A stretch of DNA of 64,000 nt from the NCBI GenBank assembly GCA_014904845.1, contig MU119387.1, forward strand, positions 1-64,000, written 5' to 3'. How positions within the stretch are numbered: position 1 is the first letter of the stretch; every line of letters begins with the position of its first letter. Below are positions 22,600-33,632 of this stretch, one piece after another. This DNA comes from Acephala macrosclerotiorum. Lineage: Eukaryota; Ascomycota; Leotiomycetes; Helotiales; Mollisiaceae. The notes under the pieces were generated by a model that did not search any database, was not told the origin of the DNA, and saw only the letters and a list, made by a program, of their open reading frames with translations. The translations under genes and the position numbers were made by a program.

Positions 22600-23593
22600 T
22601 GATGCTCCCAAGACCTGAAGATTTGGAAGAATCAGTGTATTGCTACACTAAAGCCTCGTCATTGGCCTTGCGGTCCTCATGGCGCTCGAAGATCCGTCGT
22701 GACCCAGCGGGATAGACTAGCAAGATAATTTAATACCGAAGTACTCGAAGATATCGATGGCGAGCGCGGGTCATGATGGTTCCGAATTCATCGAGCTCAT
22801 TGCTTCTTAGCTTTAAAGCCTAAAAGCTTCTTCTCTCAATACCCCGCTACCAATTCAACATGGGGCACGGGTTGGCTAGGGCGCGTCCCTTTATCTCCAA
22901 GGACATACCGATTCGATCGTAAATTTCTTGGAGGATTTGCTCCATTCTTCAAGGCTATCGTAAGCAGTCTTTCGACGATATAGTAATGGTGAATTGACTA
23001 GACGTTCCCGTTCGCTGGTCGGATGCTAGGTAATTGCGATGAACCTAGCTTTCAATCTTTGAAAAGGTTGTAGCTTTGCGTAGTTGTTTTCTTTTTATTC
23101 GAGTATATAATTTGCAAAGTTATATGTTCGATAATGTCCGTCGAATTTCGGAATAATAATTTTCCCGAGTTTTAATTTTATAAATCAATTCTATTTCGAT
23201 AATAAATAATTTTTCTTTTATTTAATAACCAATTAATAAATAGTAAAAATATTATATACCAAGATATCTATAGCCTCCGTAATTGACATCGCCAAGTTGC
23301 GTCGGTTTTAGACGCGATTTACGTGTGTGATAAATTATACATAGCAGCCGTGTGCTCGACGGCTTTCTTTCAAACCTTCGGGTTGCACGGCCGACCTCGG
23401 CGGTTGCAGCAGCTCTGATACATCGGCAACTCTGAAGAGAGGGCAATGTTGGATTTCGCTGCGCCTCAACACTAACTCCTCCGCCATACCTCCGAGAAAC
23501 TCGCCAGAGCTTATTCGCAGGCATCTGCCCACTCTGCTTGATGTGCTTTCAGTGGTCTACAAGCTTTCTTTTTGCATCTTGGATCGAACAATC
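22600..23593. other. Intergenic with AT-rich patch at 23090-23270
   Basis: The AT-rich patch is probably RIP-affected. The rest precedes the SSN3 start and holds no recognised gene. Confidence 0.45.
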
Positions 23594-25012
23594 ATGAGCA
23601 ATGCTACCCCGCCGTCCACTTCCCCCGGCCTAGAGTCTGTTTCTGGGCACAGAACACAGAGCATGAAGCGAGGCCTTCCGACTACTTTCGAAGGCAAGAC
23701 AGACTCATGTTCTCCCCGATTCAGCACGATTTTCTATCTGCCACTTCTAATATGTGACCATAGACCTGACGCTAACTAGTTGACAGATCCACTTGATCGC
23801 GGAAGAGCTCGAGCTCGGATCGGTTACAAGTGCAAGACAAGCATTCTAGACAAATATAGCGTGATAGGATTCATCAGCAGTGGGACATATGGCCGCGTCT
23901 ACAAAGCCCTTGGTCAATCAGGACACAATCTCCCTGGAGAGTTAGCCATCAAGAAATTTAAGCCAGATAAAGAGGGGGAGAAATCGGCATACACAGGCAT
24001 ATCTCAGAGTGCTATTCGAGAGATGTCTTTATGTAGCGACCTCAACCATGTCAATATAATCAAGCTAGTGGAGACCATCCTGGAAGAGGAGTCTATCTTC
24101 ATGATATTCGAGTATGGAGAGCATGATCTTCTGCAGATCATCCATCACCATACCCAGTTGCCTCGGCAACAGATCCCACCATCAATGATCAAGAGTATCA
24201 CGTTCCAGCTAATCAACGGCTGCAGATACTTGCACTCGAACTGGATTCTACATCGCGACCTCAAGCCTGCCAATATCATGGTGACGTCGTCAGGGGTCGT
24301 CAAGATTGGGGACTTCGGCCTTGCTCGGTGCTTCCATAAACCTCTTCAGCCCCTTTTTTCCGGGGATAAAGTAGTGGTTACCATATGGTATCGTGCGCCT
24401 GAGTTACTCTTGGGGAGTTGGCACTATGATCCAGCCATTGATATGTGGGCAGTGGGGTGCATCTTTGCCGAATTGCTCGCTTTGCGACCAATCTTCAGGG
24501 GGGAAGAAGCTAAAGCAGAAAGCAGAAGGGTTCCCTTTCAGCGCAGCCAAATGCAAAAGATCATTGATATTCTTGGCATGCCGACCAAGGATCAGTGGCC
24601 CCTAATTACGTCTATGCCGGAATATAACCAACTTTTGAGCCTTCAGCCACGCGTATCACAATCTTCGCGCGCACAGAATCAGAAACACCAAAGTCCGAGG
24701 TCTCTCTCTAATAAATCGAACCTCGACAAGTGGTACTATAGTATCACTCAGGCCAATGCTGGGAATGACACATCAGGATCGGAGTCCTTGAAGGCGCTTG
24801 GCGTTGATGGTTACAAACTGCTTGCGGACTTGCTTGAATACAACCCAGAGGAACGCCTAACTGCGGAGCAAGCTCTTGGTTACCCACTCCTTTACGTCCA
24901 AAGTAAAGCCAGTATGAATTGTTTCGATGGGCTGAGCATAGAGTACCCACATCGGAGGGTGAAGCAGGATGATACTGATATCAAGCCAGGCAGCCTTCCT
25001 GTTGTGAAATAG
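23594..25012 (+). CDS. SSN3: Mediator cyclin-dependent kinase 8 homologue
   Basis: Serine/threonine kinase of the Mediator CDK8 module (with cyclin C/Ssn8, Srb8 and Med13), which phosphorylates RNA polymerase II CTD and transcription factors. Two exons, 23594-23708 and 23787-25012, in phase 1; the intron has a GCTAAC branch site but a weak GTTCTC donor. Total about 446 residues. Kinase motifs in order: GFISSGTYGRVYKA, AIKKF, GISQSAIREM (the CDK8-type replacement of PSTAIRE), HRDLKPANIM, DFGLARCFHKPL, VVVTIWYRAPELLLG and AVGCIFAELLALRPIFRGEEAK, then the Ssn3-specific VPFQRSQMQKIIDILGMPTKDQWP. The DFG reads as standard DFG rather than the DMG or DLG of many CDK8 proteins. There is no T-loop activating Thr, as expected for this family. 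Confidence 0.9.
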
Positions 25013-26055
25013 GTTACCCATTTTGATATAAGATCTTTGGGGAACTGGGCGAATCCTATGATGGACAGCTTATAGTTTTTATCTGCGGAAACGCGAAGAG
25101 TGCCTTGATTACTATCACAGCTGCTGGTCTCAAGATGTGTGTAAGGATGTTTCTCACAGGCTCAGATCGTGCAATGCTTGTCAAATTTCATACAACTACA
25201 AGTATTTCTGTCTAAAGCTTTGTATATTGTTTTGCCGGTTTCGTCATTAAACATATCTTCTTGCGCAGGGCCTTGATGATAGATTGTTAGATCTGGGAGA
25301 AGAACAGAAGGAGTCCTAACAAAAGTACGAACGTTTCAATTTTCTCGTGTTGAGACGGCCGTCAACAGTCGAGGGGGCATATGAGAGGAGTAGAATTGAC
25401 TGGAGATGCACTAGCGATGGTCGATTTAAATATGCAAAAAGAACCACAATAAAGATTTTTGGGATTGCGAAACGTGTAGCATCTCGCGGGACATAGGTTT
25501 TCGAATGGCAAGCTACCAAGGCTCGCGGTAAATCGACACCCCCTCCCCTTCCTAATCGGGAGTAGTCTCCCTAATGCAATTTTCCTCTCCGCGTTATATT
25601 ACTTTTACGCATTAACTTACTTCTAATATAAAAGTTCTCAAGTCTTGAAAATTAAAGAATGTATACATGCGACTTTAGAGGTAGGGTGAGATGTTATAAA
25701 TTAAGGAAAAGGATGAAGAAAAGGCATTTGGGTTACAAGGCTACAAGGCTAGCTCCAAGGGCGCATATGCCGGGAAGTTACGATGCAGGAAGAGGGTAGT
25801 AACAGCCATAGAAGCTGTGGGAGGGCGTGGTGTAGATTATAGGGGAGTTGTAGGGAGCCAGATAAGCGCTGCAGTAGGAATTGTAGAAGCGGAAAACCGA
25901 TGAACTTTAAAAGACGGATTAAGGAAGTTTGCAAAACAGAAACTTGTGACATAAGACTTCTTGGATGAGAGGTTCTTGATGGGAAGCTCGTGGCATAAGA
26001 AGGCTAGCTATACCCGATTAGGAAAAGAGGGGGGTGTTGATTTACCGCGAGCCAG
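25013..26055. other. Intergenic, AT-rich around 25560-25700
   Basis: No gene recognised. Confidence 0.4.
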
Positions 26056-26371
26056 CTACCAAGACTGCGCCACAATCTCGCGCTCTACCCTCGCCCCTTC
26101 GCCCCCTTCACAGCAGTCTTTGCAGCCGCATTTCTCGCAACCGGAGCCGCAACAGCTACAGCGCCATCAGTATCAGCCTGCTGCACCAAACCGTCGAGCC
26201 AAACGGCCCCGCCGGATTCTGATACTTCACTGCACAAACACCCGTCAACGCGCCCGCCGTCCCCGTACAAGCCACTCCAGCCAGCATATTCGCCACGAGC
26301 GGAAAATCCTGATTCGCAGCCGTGCTGCGGCCGTTTGCCCCTGGCATATTCGTCGTGATCGTCATGGCCAT
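26056..26371 (-). CDS. Candidate metallothionein-like small cysteine-rich protein
   Basis: On the minus strand a frame ending at TAG 26056 encodes CSCCGSGCEKCGCKDCC, eight Cys in 17 residues with CxC and CC spacing, then EGGEGARVEREIVAQSW. This is the look of a fungal metallothionein, which chelates copper, zinc or cadmium in the cytosol. The frame is closed just upstream, so an upstream exon is needed. A possible one starts at ATG 26371 and joins by a 70-base intron with a GTATCA donor, CTGAT branch site and CTGTAG acceptor, giving about 78 residues in phase. The start and intron are inference; the Cys cluster is directly visible. Two other frames are also open through this GC-rich stretch, so the reading is not forced by openness alone. 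Confidence 0.45.
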
Positions 26372-26399
26372 AAATGAGGCGGTGGGGGGTTTTTTTTTT

Positions 26400-26567
26400 T
26401 TTGGAAAAGAGAGTAGTGCCGGACATTTGGCGAAAGAATGAAGTTTAAGGAAAAGAGAGGAGAAGACAGAGAGATTAAAGTGTCATTTCAAATATGCTTT
26501 TCAGTGATAAGTTCTCGGTCTTAGCAAAGGTATATTTATCGATAAGATCCATGCCTCCGTACTTTCC
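26400..26567. repeat. Dispersed duplication, copy 2
   Basis: Second copy of the block at 21490-21677, in the same orientation, about 4.9 kb away. It is preceded by a run of about 14 T at 26388-26402 and is diverged by scattered substitutions and small deletions. Confidence 0.75.
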
Positions 26568-26665
26568 GGCGCGATAAGGTGGATGCTTGCAAGTGCTGAC
26601 GCTCGCGAGGAAATTTGCCTTACCCTGGATGACCATCTTGGAACTTGAGGGCATATATGAGCTCA
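26475..26665 (-). pseudogene. C-terminal fragment of F-box/LRR-like family
   Basis: The frame reads YRAGKYGGMDLIDKYTFAKT, then a Ser/Leu-rich tail ending FEMTL and TAA. It matches the C-terminal codons of the pseudogene at 21594. Upstream sequence (26665-26880) does not continue the family, so only the 3' tip of the gene was copied or kept. Confidence 0.55.
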
Positions 26666-27041
26666 GAGTAAATTGTCGTCTTTCGAATGTTTTCCATTTT
26701 GGACTAGGAAAAAAGGAGAATGGTGGTAGGATAAAGGGGTAGCGGGGATGGCGGGGTAAAATAAGCGAGGGGCGATGTGACACTTGGCTAGTAATAAAGC
26801 TGAAAAATAACGAAAGAAATCTAACATGTCGGTATGAATAAAGTGACGCTTTAATTCTCCCATCTGGTAATTCATGACCAATCGAGGAGGTATTTTTTGA
26901 GAAAGAGGGAAGTCACGTGAAATTCATTAAAGTTGGTGCTAAGAATATTGGAAGAAATATGTCCTGGAATTTTATTCACGCTCTGTAACCTGTTCTACAT
27001 TCGTATTATCATATGAATCTTGAAGGGTATTAGAGTTGGCT

Positions 27042-28235
27042 TCACGGAATCGTCGATAAATCTACCTTACCAGTCTTCGACCAACGATGCTTGGTCTTTT
27101 TCTCGTAATACCAAGCTTGATGAGGCATCTTCAATGCACTAAGAAGCTGGAAAGGGCCATATTCAGGGTCGCTGATATATTCTCGCAGCCAGCTCTCAAG
27201 GTTCGTGGTACTCACACACTCGGCAAACTGCACCAAGCTCTTGAACACCCAAATCCAATGGTAGATGGCTTCGGAATCCATTGTCCCCTCATGAAACCGA
27301 ATCTCAATCGTCCTCTTGAATTTTTCCGGCTGGCCATAAAGAACATATACGCGGAGGTTCCGAAGGTTGAAGCCGAATCGGTATCCTTCCTGAGTCAAGA
27401 GATTCACGAGTTCATCGATGGACTGTGTAGCGAGAATTATCTCCAGGCCCTCCTGTAGCATGGCTTGGCGTTGGAATCCATTGAGACGTTGAGCCAAACG
27501 TGATTCTCTTGTAATGAGCTGGCACTCATTATTCTTCCATCTAGCCTCGTCGACTAGATAGTAAAAGCAAGGTTCGAAAGTCCAGAAGATGGCGCATATT
27601 TTCTTCAGGTGCGGGAGATTAAACCCCGCATTCTGGCAACCAACATGGAGGTGTAAGCCACATGAAGGGTTGACATTGATCCTATAGGTCCCTGTCAAGT
27701 AGTCAACCACTTGCTGTACGTGGTTGACGGCGGCGTCAGAAAACAAAAGAGCAGGGGTGTTGACTTCAATGGGAAACCAACTATATGCCTCTGGACCCCC
27801 TCGCGGACGCACAACTGTGATGTCCGACTTTACGATCCATTCGCCAACTGGTGATCTCTCTCGACCCTCGCTATCGTGGCTTCCTTTGACTTGGTTAATG
27901 CCTCCAGTAGCCCAGAATTGCTGTTCTTGAACACTCTTCTTGAGCGATTGGACAGTGAAGTCCTTGAATTCTTCGTTGAGACTATCCGCAATATGAGTCT
28001 GGACACTCTCCTTGCTTCTAGATAGGTATCCAAATTTACTAGGGTCGAGGTTAGAGAGCATTCCAGTGATAGTGCGGTCATCTTTCGGATGAGGATCTTT
28101 CTCGCCTGGCTTTAGTGTGGCAACGCAGAATTCCATCTCAACACCGAGGGATGGTATGCGTACATTCCGTGTGTCGCAACCATTAGATCCGTCGATTGGT
28201 GAGAAGATTGTGGTGCGATCGAAAGTTGAATCCAT
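27042..28235 (-). CDS. Amidoligase-family (ATP-grasp-like/COOH-NH2 ligase) protein
   Basis: Single-exon gene of 397 residues. Family features: near the N-terminus RIPSLGVEMEFCVATLKPGEKD, the E-x-E-F type strand of the amidoligase fold; mid-protein SWFPIEVNTPALLFSD; then NPSCGLHLHVGCQN, the GLH.H.G signature; and TIEIRFHEGTMDSEAIYHW, the EIR.HEGT block. These are hallmarks of the Amidoligase_2 family, predicted to form amide bonds on peptides or side chains using ATP. Such proteins occur widely in filamentous fungi without a known substrate. The Met at 28235 was chosen because the longer frame begins at a non-ATG codon. No obvious partner (such as a GAT-like amidotransferase or peptide substrate) lies next to it. 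Confidence 0.8.
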   Translation of the reverse strand: MDSTFDRTTIFSPIDGSNGCDTRNVRIPSLGVEMEFCVATLKPGEKDPHPKDDRTITGMLSNLDPSKFGYLSRSKESVQTHIADSLNEEFKDFTVQSLKKSVQEQQFWATGGINQVKGSHDSEGRERSPVGEWIVKSDITVVRPRGGPEAYSWFPIEVNTPALLFSDAAVNHVQQVVDYLTGTYRINVNPSCGLHLHVGCQNAGFNLPHLKKICAIFWTFEPCFYYLVDEARWKNNECQLITRESRLAQRLNGFQRQAMLQEGLEIILATQSIDELVNLLTQEGYRFGFNLRNLRVYVLYGQPEKFKRTIEIRFHEGTMDSEAIYHWIWVFKSLVQFAECVSTTNLESWLREYISDPEYGPFQLLSALKMPHQAWYYEKKTKHRWSKTGKVDLSTIP

Positions 28236-28976
28236 GATTGTAGAAGTTATGTGATTGAAATGTTTATGCTGAATACGACGATTCGTGTATAATGGTTTAG
28301 ATTCTAGAGAAGCTACTCCTTGTGAGAACAATGTTCCTCTTATACCTCAACGCTATTATTCTTCATTATTCTAGATCATAGACAATGACGCTTCTTTGGA
28401 GAGCAAAGAGAATTCTGGAACTCGCAGCCTGGGGCTTTGTTGTGCTGATGACCTCTTTGACTACGCAACAATGCGTATATGTGTTACATGAATGGAGAAA
28501 GGCAGGATAGGGAGATGGCCTTTGTCGTCCATTGCCACGTGGGAAGTAGTCTTTACTGAAAAGTCGTCTCTTCCGACGATTCTTTGTGATCATTGTAAAC
28601 AATGAATTTATAGTGAATAGCTCAGTGTAGCTTAGAACAGAAACAGACAGGAAACAGGAACTAATTCCCGCTCCACATCACCATCTTCAGAGTACTGTTA
28701 CCAGCTCAAATCCACACGCGAAACAGCATTGAAGGAATTCGAAAATGAGTCGAGGCAACTTGAAACTAGAAAATGGCTGTAATCCATAACAAAGACTTGC
28801 ACACGCAAACTATGCAATTGTTCCATACACAGAACAAGTGAGTCCTGGTTGGGATACATCTAGAAGAACTAACCACCAGTCAAGGAATCATTAACACATT
28901 GTTTAACGCAACCTCTTCTTACATTTACGCTTTTAACCCACTCGCAACACTTTCACAAAAGCAAGCAAGCGCGAAA
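28236..28976. other. Divergent intergenic, amidoligase / WHPDKF protein
   Basis: About 740 bases hold both promoters. I see no coding signal. Confidence 0.5.
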
Positions 28977-29972
28977 ATGACTAAATCAAGAGGGACAAAG
29001 CCGCATCTCAGTGGCAAACCGCGGCCCCGAGCTCCTCCCAAGAAAGAGAAGCCCGCACCATTTAGACCAGACATCTCGCCGCAAGAAGCAGAACGGCGAG
29101 CTAGCCTCTCAGACAAAGAGAAATCCGATGAAGCTTGGAAAGCTGCTGAAGATGAGCAGGCATGGCGCGAGCAAAACTGGTGGACTGGCGAAAAGTACAA
29201 CCCATGGGCCTGGTCTAAGCCCCTAAGCGAGCAACCCCTCTCCGAAGACGGCGTCGACGCCTATCAGAGCCTCTTCCACGCTCCAGGCGAAGACAGTTCT
29301 GACGACGAAAAGTCAATGGCAGATGCAGACGACGCCGCGCAACAGGAAGAATCCGTTTCCACAGCATCGTCCCAATCCCCACCTCCACCGCAAGTAGAGT
29401 CTACAGGCTCCGCAAAATCATTCTTCCATGGGGCCAGAAACCCAGGGCCAAGCCTACGAAACGCCTACAAAGCCGCTCGCAAGGCCGAACGTCGCACGCG
29501 CAAGTCTGCCGCTCAAAAGGACGCCGAGGAGTTCTTCCGCAAGCGTCGTGAAGAGCGAGCAGAGGCTCACGACCGAGCTATGGTCGACGAGCCCAAAGAT
29601 GCCACCGAGTACTGGCAATATCTCAAGCGCTCGCAACGCAAAGACCAGGAAAAGTACGGTGTCTACTACCTCGCTCTAAGCACTGGCCTCGCGGCCTTGA
29701 AGGCAGATCCTGATTCAAACAACTTCCCAAAACCTGGGAACTTCAGGTGTAGAGGAAATGATTGTCTCAAAGCTGATAACATCAATTGTTGTCACCACGA
29801 TCTAGAGAAGGTGTTGCGAGGAAGTGGCGAGTTCTCGGAAAGGTGGCTAAAGAAGGAGCGCCATCAGTGGCATCCAGACAAGTTCTCTGGACCGGGAGCG
29901 AATATGGACTATGCACGAGTGTGCGCAACGGAGATATTCTCTTTCTGTGAAAGGTTGCTTCAGGGCAGCTGA
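28977..29972 (+). CDS. Conserved fungal protein with C-terminal WHPDKF motif (NFKBIL1-like)
   Basis: Single exon, 331 residues, ATG at 28977. The N-terminus is basic and Pro-rich (KPRPRAPPKKEKPAPF). A charged middle with NWWTGEKYNPWAW is followed by an acidic Ser/Asp stretch and a long basic helix-like KAARKAERRTRKSAAQKDAEEFFRKRREER region likely to be coiled or RNA-binding. The C-terminus has CRGNDCLKADNINCCHHDLE, possibly a metal site, then LRGSGEFSERWLKKERHQWHPDKF and a closing helix ending FCERLLQGS. The HPDKF block is shared with J-domain HPD loops and with the C-terminus of IkappaB-like NFKBIL1 proteins; the latter fits better since no full J domain is present. Precise function is unknown. 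Confidence 0.65.
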   Translation: MTKSRGTKPHLSGKPRPRAPPKKEKPAPFRPDISPQEAERRASLSDKEKSDEAWKAAEDEQAWREQNWWTGEKYNPWAWSKPLSEQPLSEDGVDAYQSLFHAPGEDSSDDEKSMADADDAAQQEESVSTASSQSPPPPQVESTGSAKSFFHGARNPGPSLRNAYKAARKAERRTRKSAAQKDAEEFFRKRREERAEAHDRAMVDEPKDATEYWQYLKRSQRKDQEKYGVYYLALSTGLAALKADPDSNNFPKPGNFRCRGNDCLKADNINCCHHDLEKVLRGSGEFSERWLKKERHQWHPDKFSGPGANMDYARVCATEIFSFCERLLQGS

Positions 29973-30463
29973 TTATGCAGTGGATAGACATCCCGAGGTC
30001 CTTGTCGAAGCTGGACTGCGATGAGGCAACAATGATTGAATAGATAGAAACAAGAACGAGTAAGTTCAATTCTTCCCACCCCCACAATCTAAAATGATGA
30101 AACATTTTTTCCGTTGAAAAATTTCCTGACCTTTGACCATTGTGATAATTTTGATTCTTTTTGCTAGTGAAACGACGATGAGTAGACGCAAGGTATGAAC
30201 AAAGAAATTTGTATTCGGCCGCTCGGCTAGGCGCGTTATTGATGTGGCAATGAATGGCCTAGAAAGAGTAAAGCTGTGACAAGGAAGAGCGTGAGCACTC
30301 TCTGAAAATTGTATAACTTGAAACGAATAAGGAGGTATACAATTAGCATCCTAACCCCTACTCCGACTTTCCTCTCCTAAATATGACCCGTCCACATCTC
30401 CAATACTCAAATCTTGACTCAACACACAATCCTCAGTGCTTCACCACCTGCCAAGGATAAACC
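29973..30463. other. Convergent intergenic
   Basis: 3' flanks of two converging genes; nothing else seen. Confidence 0.5.
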
Positions 30464-32445
30464 CTAGAACAAGAAGTGGAACACCCTCTTCCAAGCAGGA
30501 TACGCAGCAATCTCCGCCTTCGTATTACTAATTCTCTCCCAATCAACCTCTCGTCTCCCAGAATCGACATCAATTTGCGAAGTTCTCAACCAACCGGTAC
30601 GCTTCCACGCGAAACCACAGACCCAGAAGAGGATCACGACTGGGAGAGCGAGGTAGGATTTGAAGAAGTCTTCTGCGGTGCCGATCTTGCCGCCGTTGCC
30701 GAGAGGGTAGAGTGCGGTGTAGAACTGGACATATCAAGTCAGTCGCGTGCACAAAAATTGGAGAATGAGGATGCGGATGCGGTGATAGGAGACGAACCTG
30801 AGCTATAAGTACAAGGAAGATGAGGATCAACCCCATCCAGGAGCCGTAGACACCACCAACGGCCTTGAATGGGATCTCATCAAGAGTATGTCCCTGATAT
30901 TTCCACGCAGCACGGAAACGGATATGAGCCAAGCAGATTGAGCCCCAAGTGAACAGCGCTGCAAGGCCGGAAAGAGCAAGCAACCAATCGAAAACGACAG
31001 GTCCTCGAGCATTCAGGTTCACGTATCCTAGACACCCGAAAACGAGGATTGCGATTGTCGACCACAAAGGACGCCCTGACCTGTCAATGTACGCAAAGAT
31101 CTTTGGAGCATAGCCTTGCTCAGCGAGAGCAGTAAGAGTTCGTGAGCCACCGTAGACACCCGAGTTACCGATTGAGACGACGGAAATGAGGATGATGAAG
31201 TTCATGAAGTGGTCGTACCCGTTGAGACCGGCGTCTTTGGCAGCGATGACGAAGGGAGAGGCTGCGACATCGATCAATGGGTTGGCGCCAAGGAGGCGGT
31301 CATCAGTGGAGCTAGTAGACGTCAGAAAAATGGAACTACAAAGTAGATTGGAATTCTTACTCGACAAGTAATCCGACGAAGAGGAGACCAACGATATAGA
31401 ACAAAGTGATGCGCCAGAAGACCTGTTTGATGGCACCCGGTAGGGCCTTGGCAGGATTCTCTGATTCAGCAGCAGCGAGACCAACGAGCTCAGTTCCCGA
31501 GAAAGCGAAAGCAGCTGTCACGAAGACAGAGCAGACACCCTTGAAGCTGTTTTTGAAAGCACCGGGATTGTACCAAAGTCGTGCTCCCCAGTATTCGTCG
31601 TAAATACCATCGCTGGGTCCTCCCCCGCAGACTGGGGCAGATGTTAGAGTGAGATAGAAACCCTCAGGAGTTCAACTTACCAAGGATCAAACCGACCACC
31701 ATGAAAATACAGACAGCAGCCAATTTCAAGACACTAGACCAGAATTCTTCCTCGGCAAATCCTAGGACACCAAAGACGTTGATAATGACAATTGCGAGGA
31801 GGAACACGGTAATCCAGACTCCCACATTAATGTCCTTATTCCAGTAGCCGACTGTCAAACCTGCAACCACGAGTTCAAGAGGAAGCACGATAGCCCATTG
31901 GAAGACGTAGTCGAGAAATTGTTAGCCTGGATCCAAGCGCGAGGCACAGGAAGTGCTTACTCCATCCCATAGCAAACCCCCACGAGGGATCGATGAAGCG
32001 AGTCGAGTAAGTGTAGAACCCCCCGGAAACTGGATACATGACAGCGAGTTCACCAAGAGCGTAGACAACGTTGAATATCATAACTCCCATGATCGCGAAA
32101 TCGATCAAAAGAGTAGCAGGGCCCTCGGGAATTATTAGCCTCTGTCTTGGACCTCGATTTTCTCGATGCACTACTTACACCACGGTTGAGAGCACTTCCA
32201 GAGCCAACAAAGAAACCTGCACCAATCGAGCCTCCAATGGCAATCATATGCAAATGGCGAGGCTTGAGTGTATGATTGAGCAGATTGTCATCCTTGGAAG
32301 AGGTTCTTTGCTTGAAGGACTCGGGTGTAACGCCCATGCGAGTCCAGAAACCGAGTCTCTCATGCTCGACGACTATGTTGTCCGAACTATACTCGGGTGT
32401 CGCAGGGTTGGTGAGTCCAATATCCTTTTCAGTCTTCTCCGCCAT
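30464..32445 (-). CDS. Amino-acid permease (yeast AAT / YAT family, APC superfamily)
   Basis: Plasma-membrane proton-coupled amino-acid importer with about 12 membrane segments, in about six exons. Landmarks: cytosolic N-terminus MAEKTEKDIGL, then [31 protein letters not shown], the YAT family signature at the first membrane segment; GPATLLIDFAIMGVMIFNVVYALGELAVMYPVSGGF, with the conserved GE.....P..GGF; FAFSGTELVGLAAAESENPAKALPGAI; VSIGNSGVYGGSRTLTALAEQGYAPKIF; and a C-terminal cytosolic tail with RREVDWERI ending KRVFHFLF. Exon joins lie near 32190/32130, 31925, 31670, 31360 and 30730, approximate. All family blocks are present and uninterrupted, so it should be functional. Which amino acid it carries cannot be told. 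Confidence 0.9.
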
Positions 32446-33632
32446 GATATTTGCTCGGTCGATGTACTGTTGGGAAGAGGAGAATGACCCTAGGAAAAGA
32501 AGGGAGGGGATGGATACACCTCAAGATCAGCTCAGGTTCTGACTGGTGTCTTTATACATGCTGCAACTCATAAAGACAAGGCGCTAGAACTTGTGTCGTG
32601 AACCGAAGAAGATTTCTTCAACCGATATCAACCTTCATTTGGAGCTATGCCCCGCCTTGAAGGTGGGCACCAGACGACCGATGCTTCTAGAAAAACTGTA
32701 GAACACTAAGCTTAAGGATTTTCAGAAGGTCTTATCAAGCCAAGTACATGATAGGGTAGTATGAAGGAGCCATTGATGAGATGAAAGACAACGCCGAGGA
32801 CTATACTCGTGTGACTTCAGAATGCAACTGGTCAGAGATAGTGGGTCCGATGGAAACAGATCCAACGCCTACTTGGCAGTTGAAAGCTTTTCAAATGTGG
32901 AAGGCGATAAGAGATGGCGATATGGGTAACTTCTTGGATATTTCTTGGGGCTCTTGGGAGTTCTTGGAGATTTCTTGGATATTTCTCGGTTGCGGAGGTT
33001 CCGGTTCCTAATAGCGTCTTTTAATCATCATGATAGCGCTAAAATGTAAGAGATAGCTTCCTATTGGTAGGCAAGGGACATCGCACTATTACGAAATCTG
33101 AATGAATCGAGGACGACAGCCTGACAGGAAAGATGGGTTGCTGAGGGCTAGTAAGGAGAGTAGGAGCGGAAGTTGTGGCCAAGAGCCAAGAAGAGGGGCG
33201 GAAATGATTCTGACACAGGTTTGCTTGGCTGGGAAACGGCGGGAATATCAGGCGTGAACTCGCGAACTTCATTATTGTAATAGGTTGGAAAATTGCCACG
33301 GAGGGAAACCACCCAAGACCTCAGCGTAATCGTGAAGTGTATGTTGCGCAGCTGAGATCGCTTTGCGAGCGCGCCAGTCAAATGGACCCTATGCATGAGC
33401 TCCAAGGTGACTGGTTCGAGAATTACGGGGTAGGGTATATTTTCATGCGAAGAGTTAATGCAGTCCCGGGATGAATGAAATGCCACAATGGATCGTCGTG
33501 CGCCACCGCATGGTAACGAAAACTCTATGGGTGCTTTTATGTAACCATTCCTCAAATGCGACCTCATAACCAAAGAATCCAACGCCATCGCTATGCACCT
33601 CCACGGTCACGCGTCCATGAAAATAATATTCC
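32446..33632. other. Intergenic, about 1.2 kb
   Basis: A minus-strand open stretch at 33148-33588 (146 residues) has no recognised domain. Around 32930-32990 there is a short tandem TTCTTGGA(T/G)ATTTCTTGG-like repetition. Otherwise nothing seen. Confidence 0.4.
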
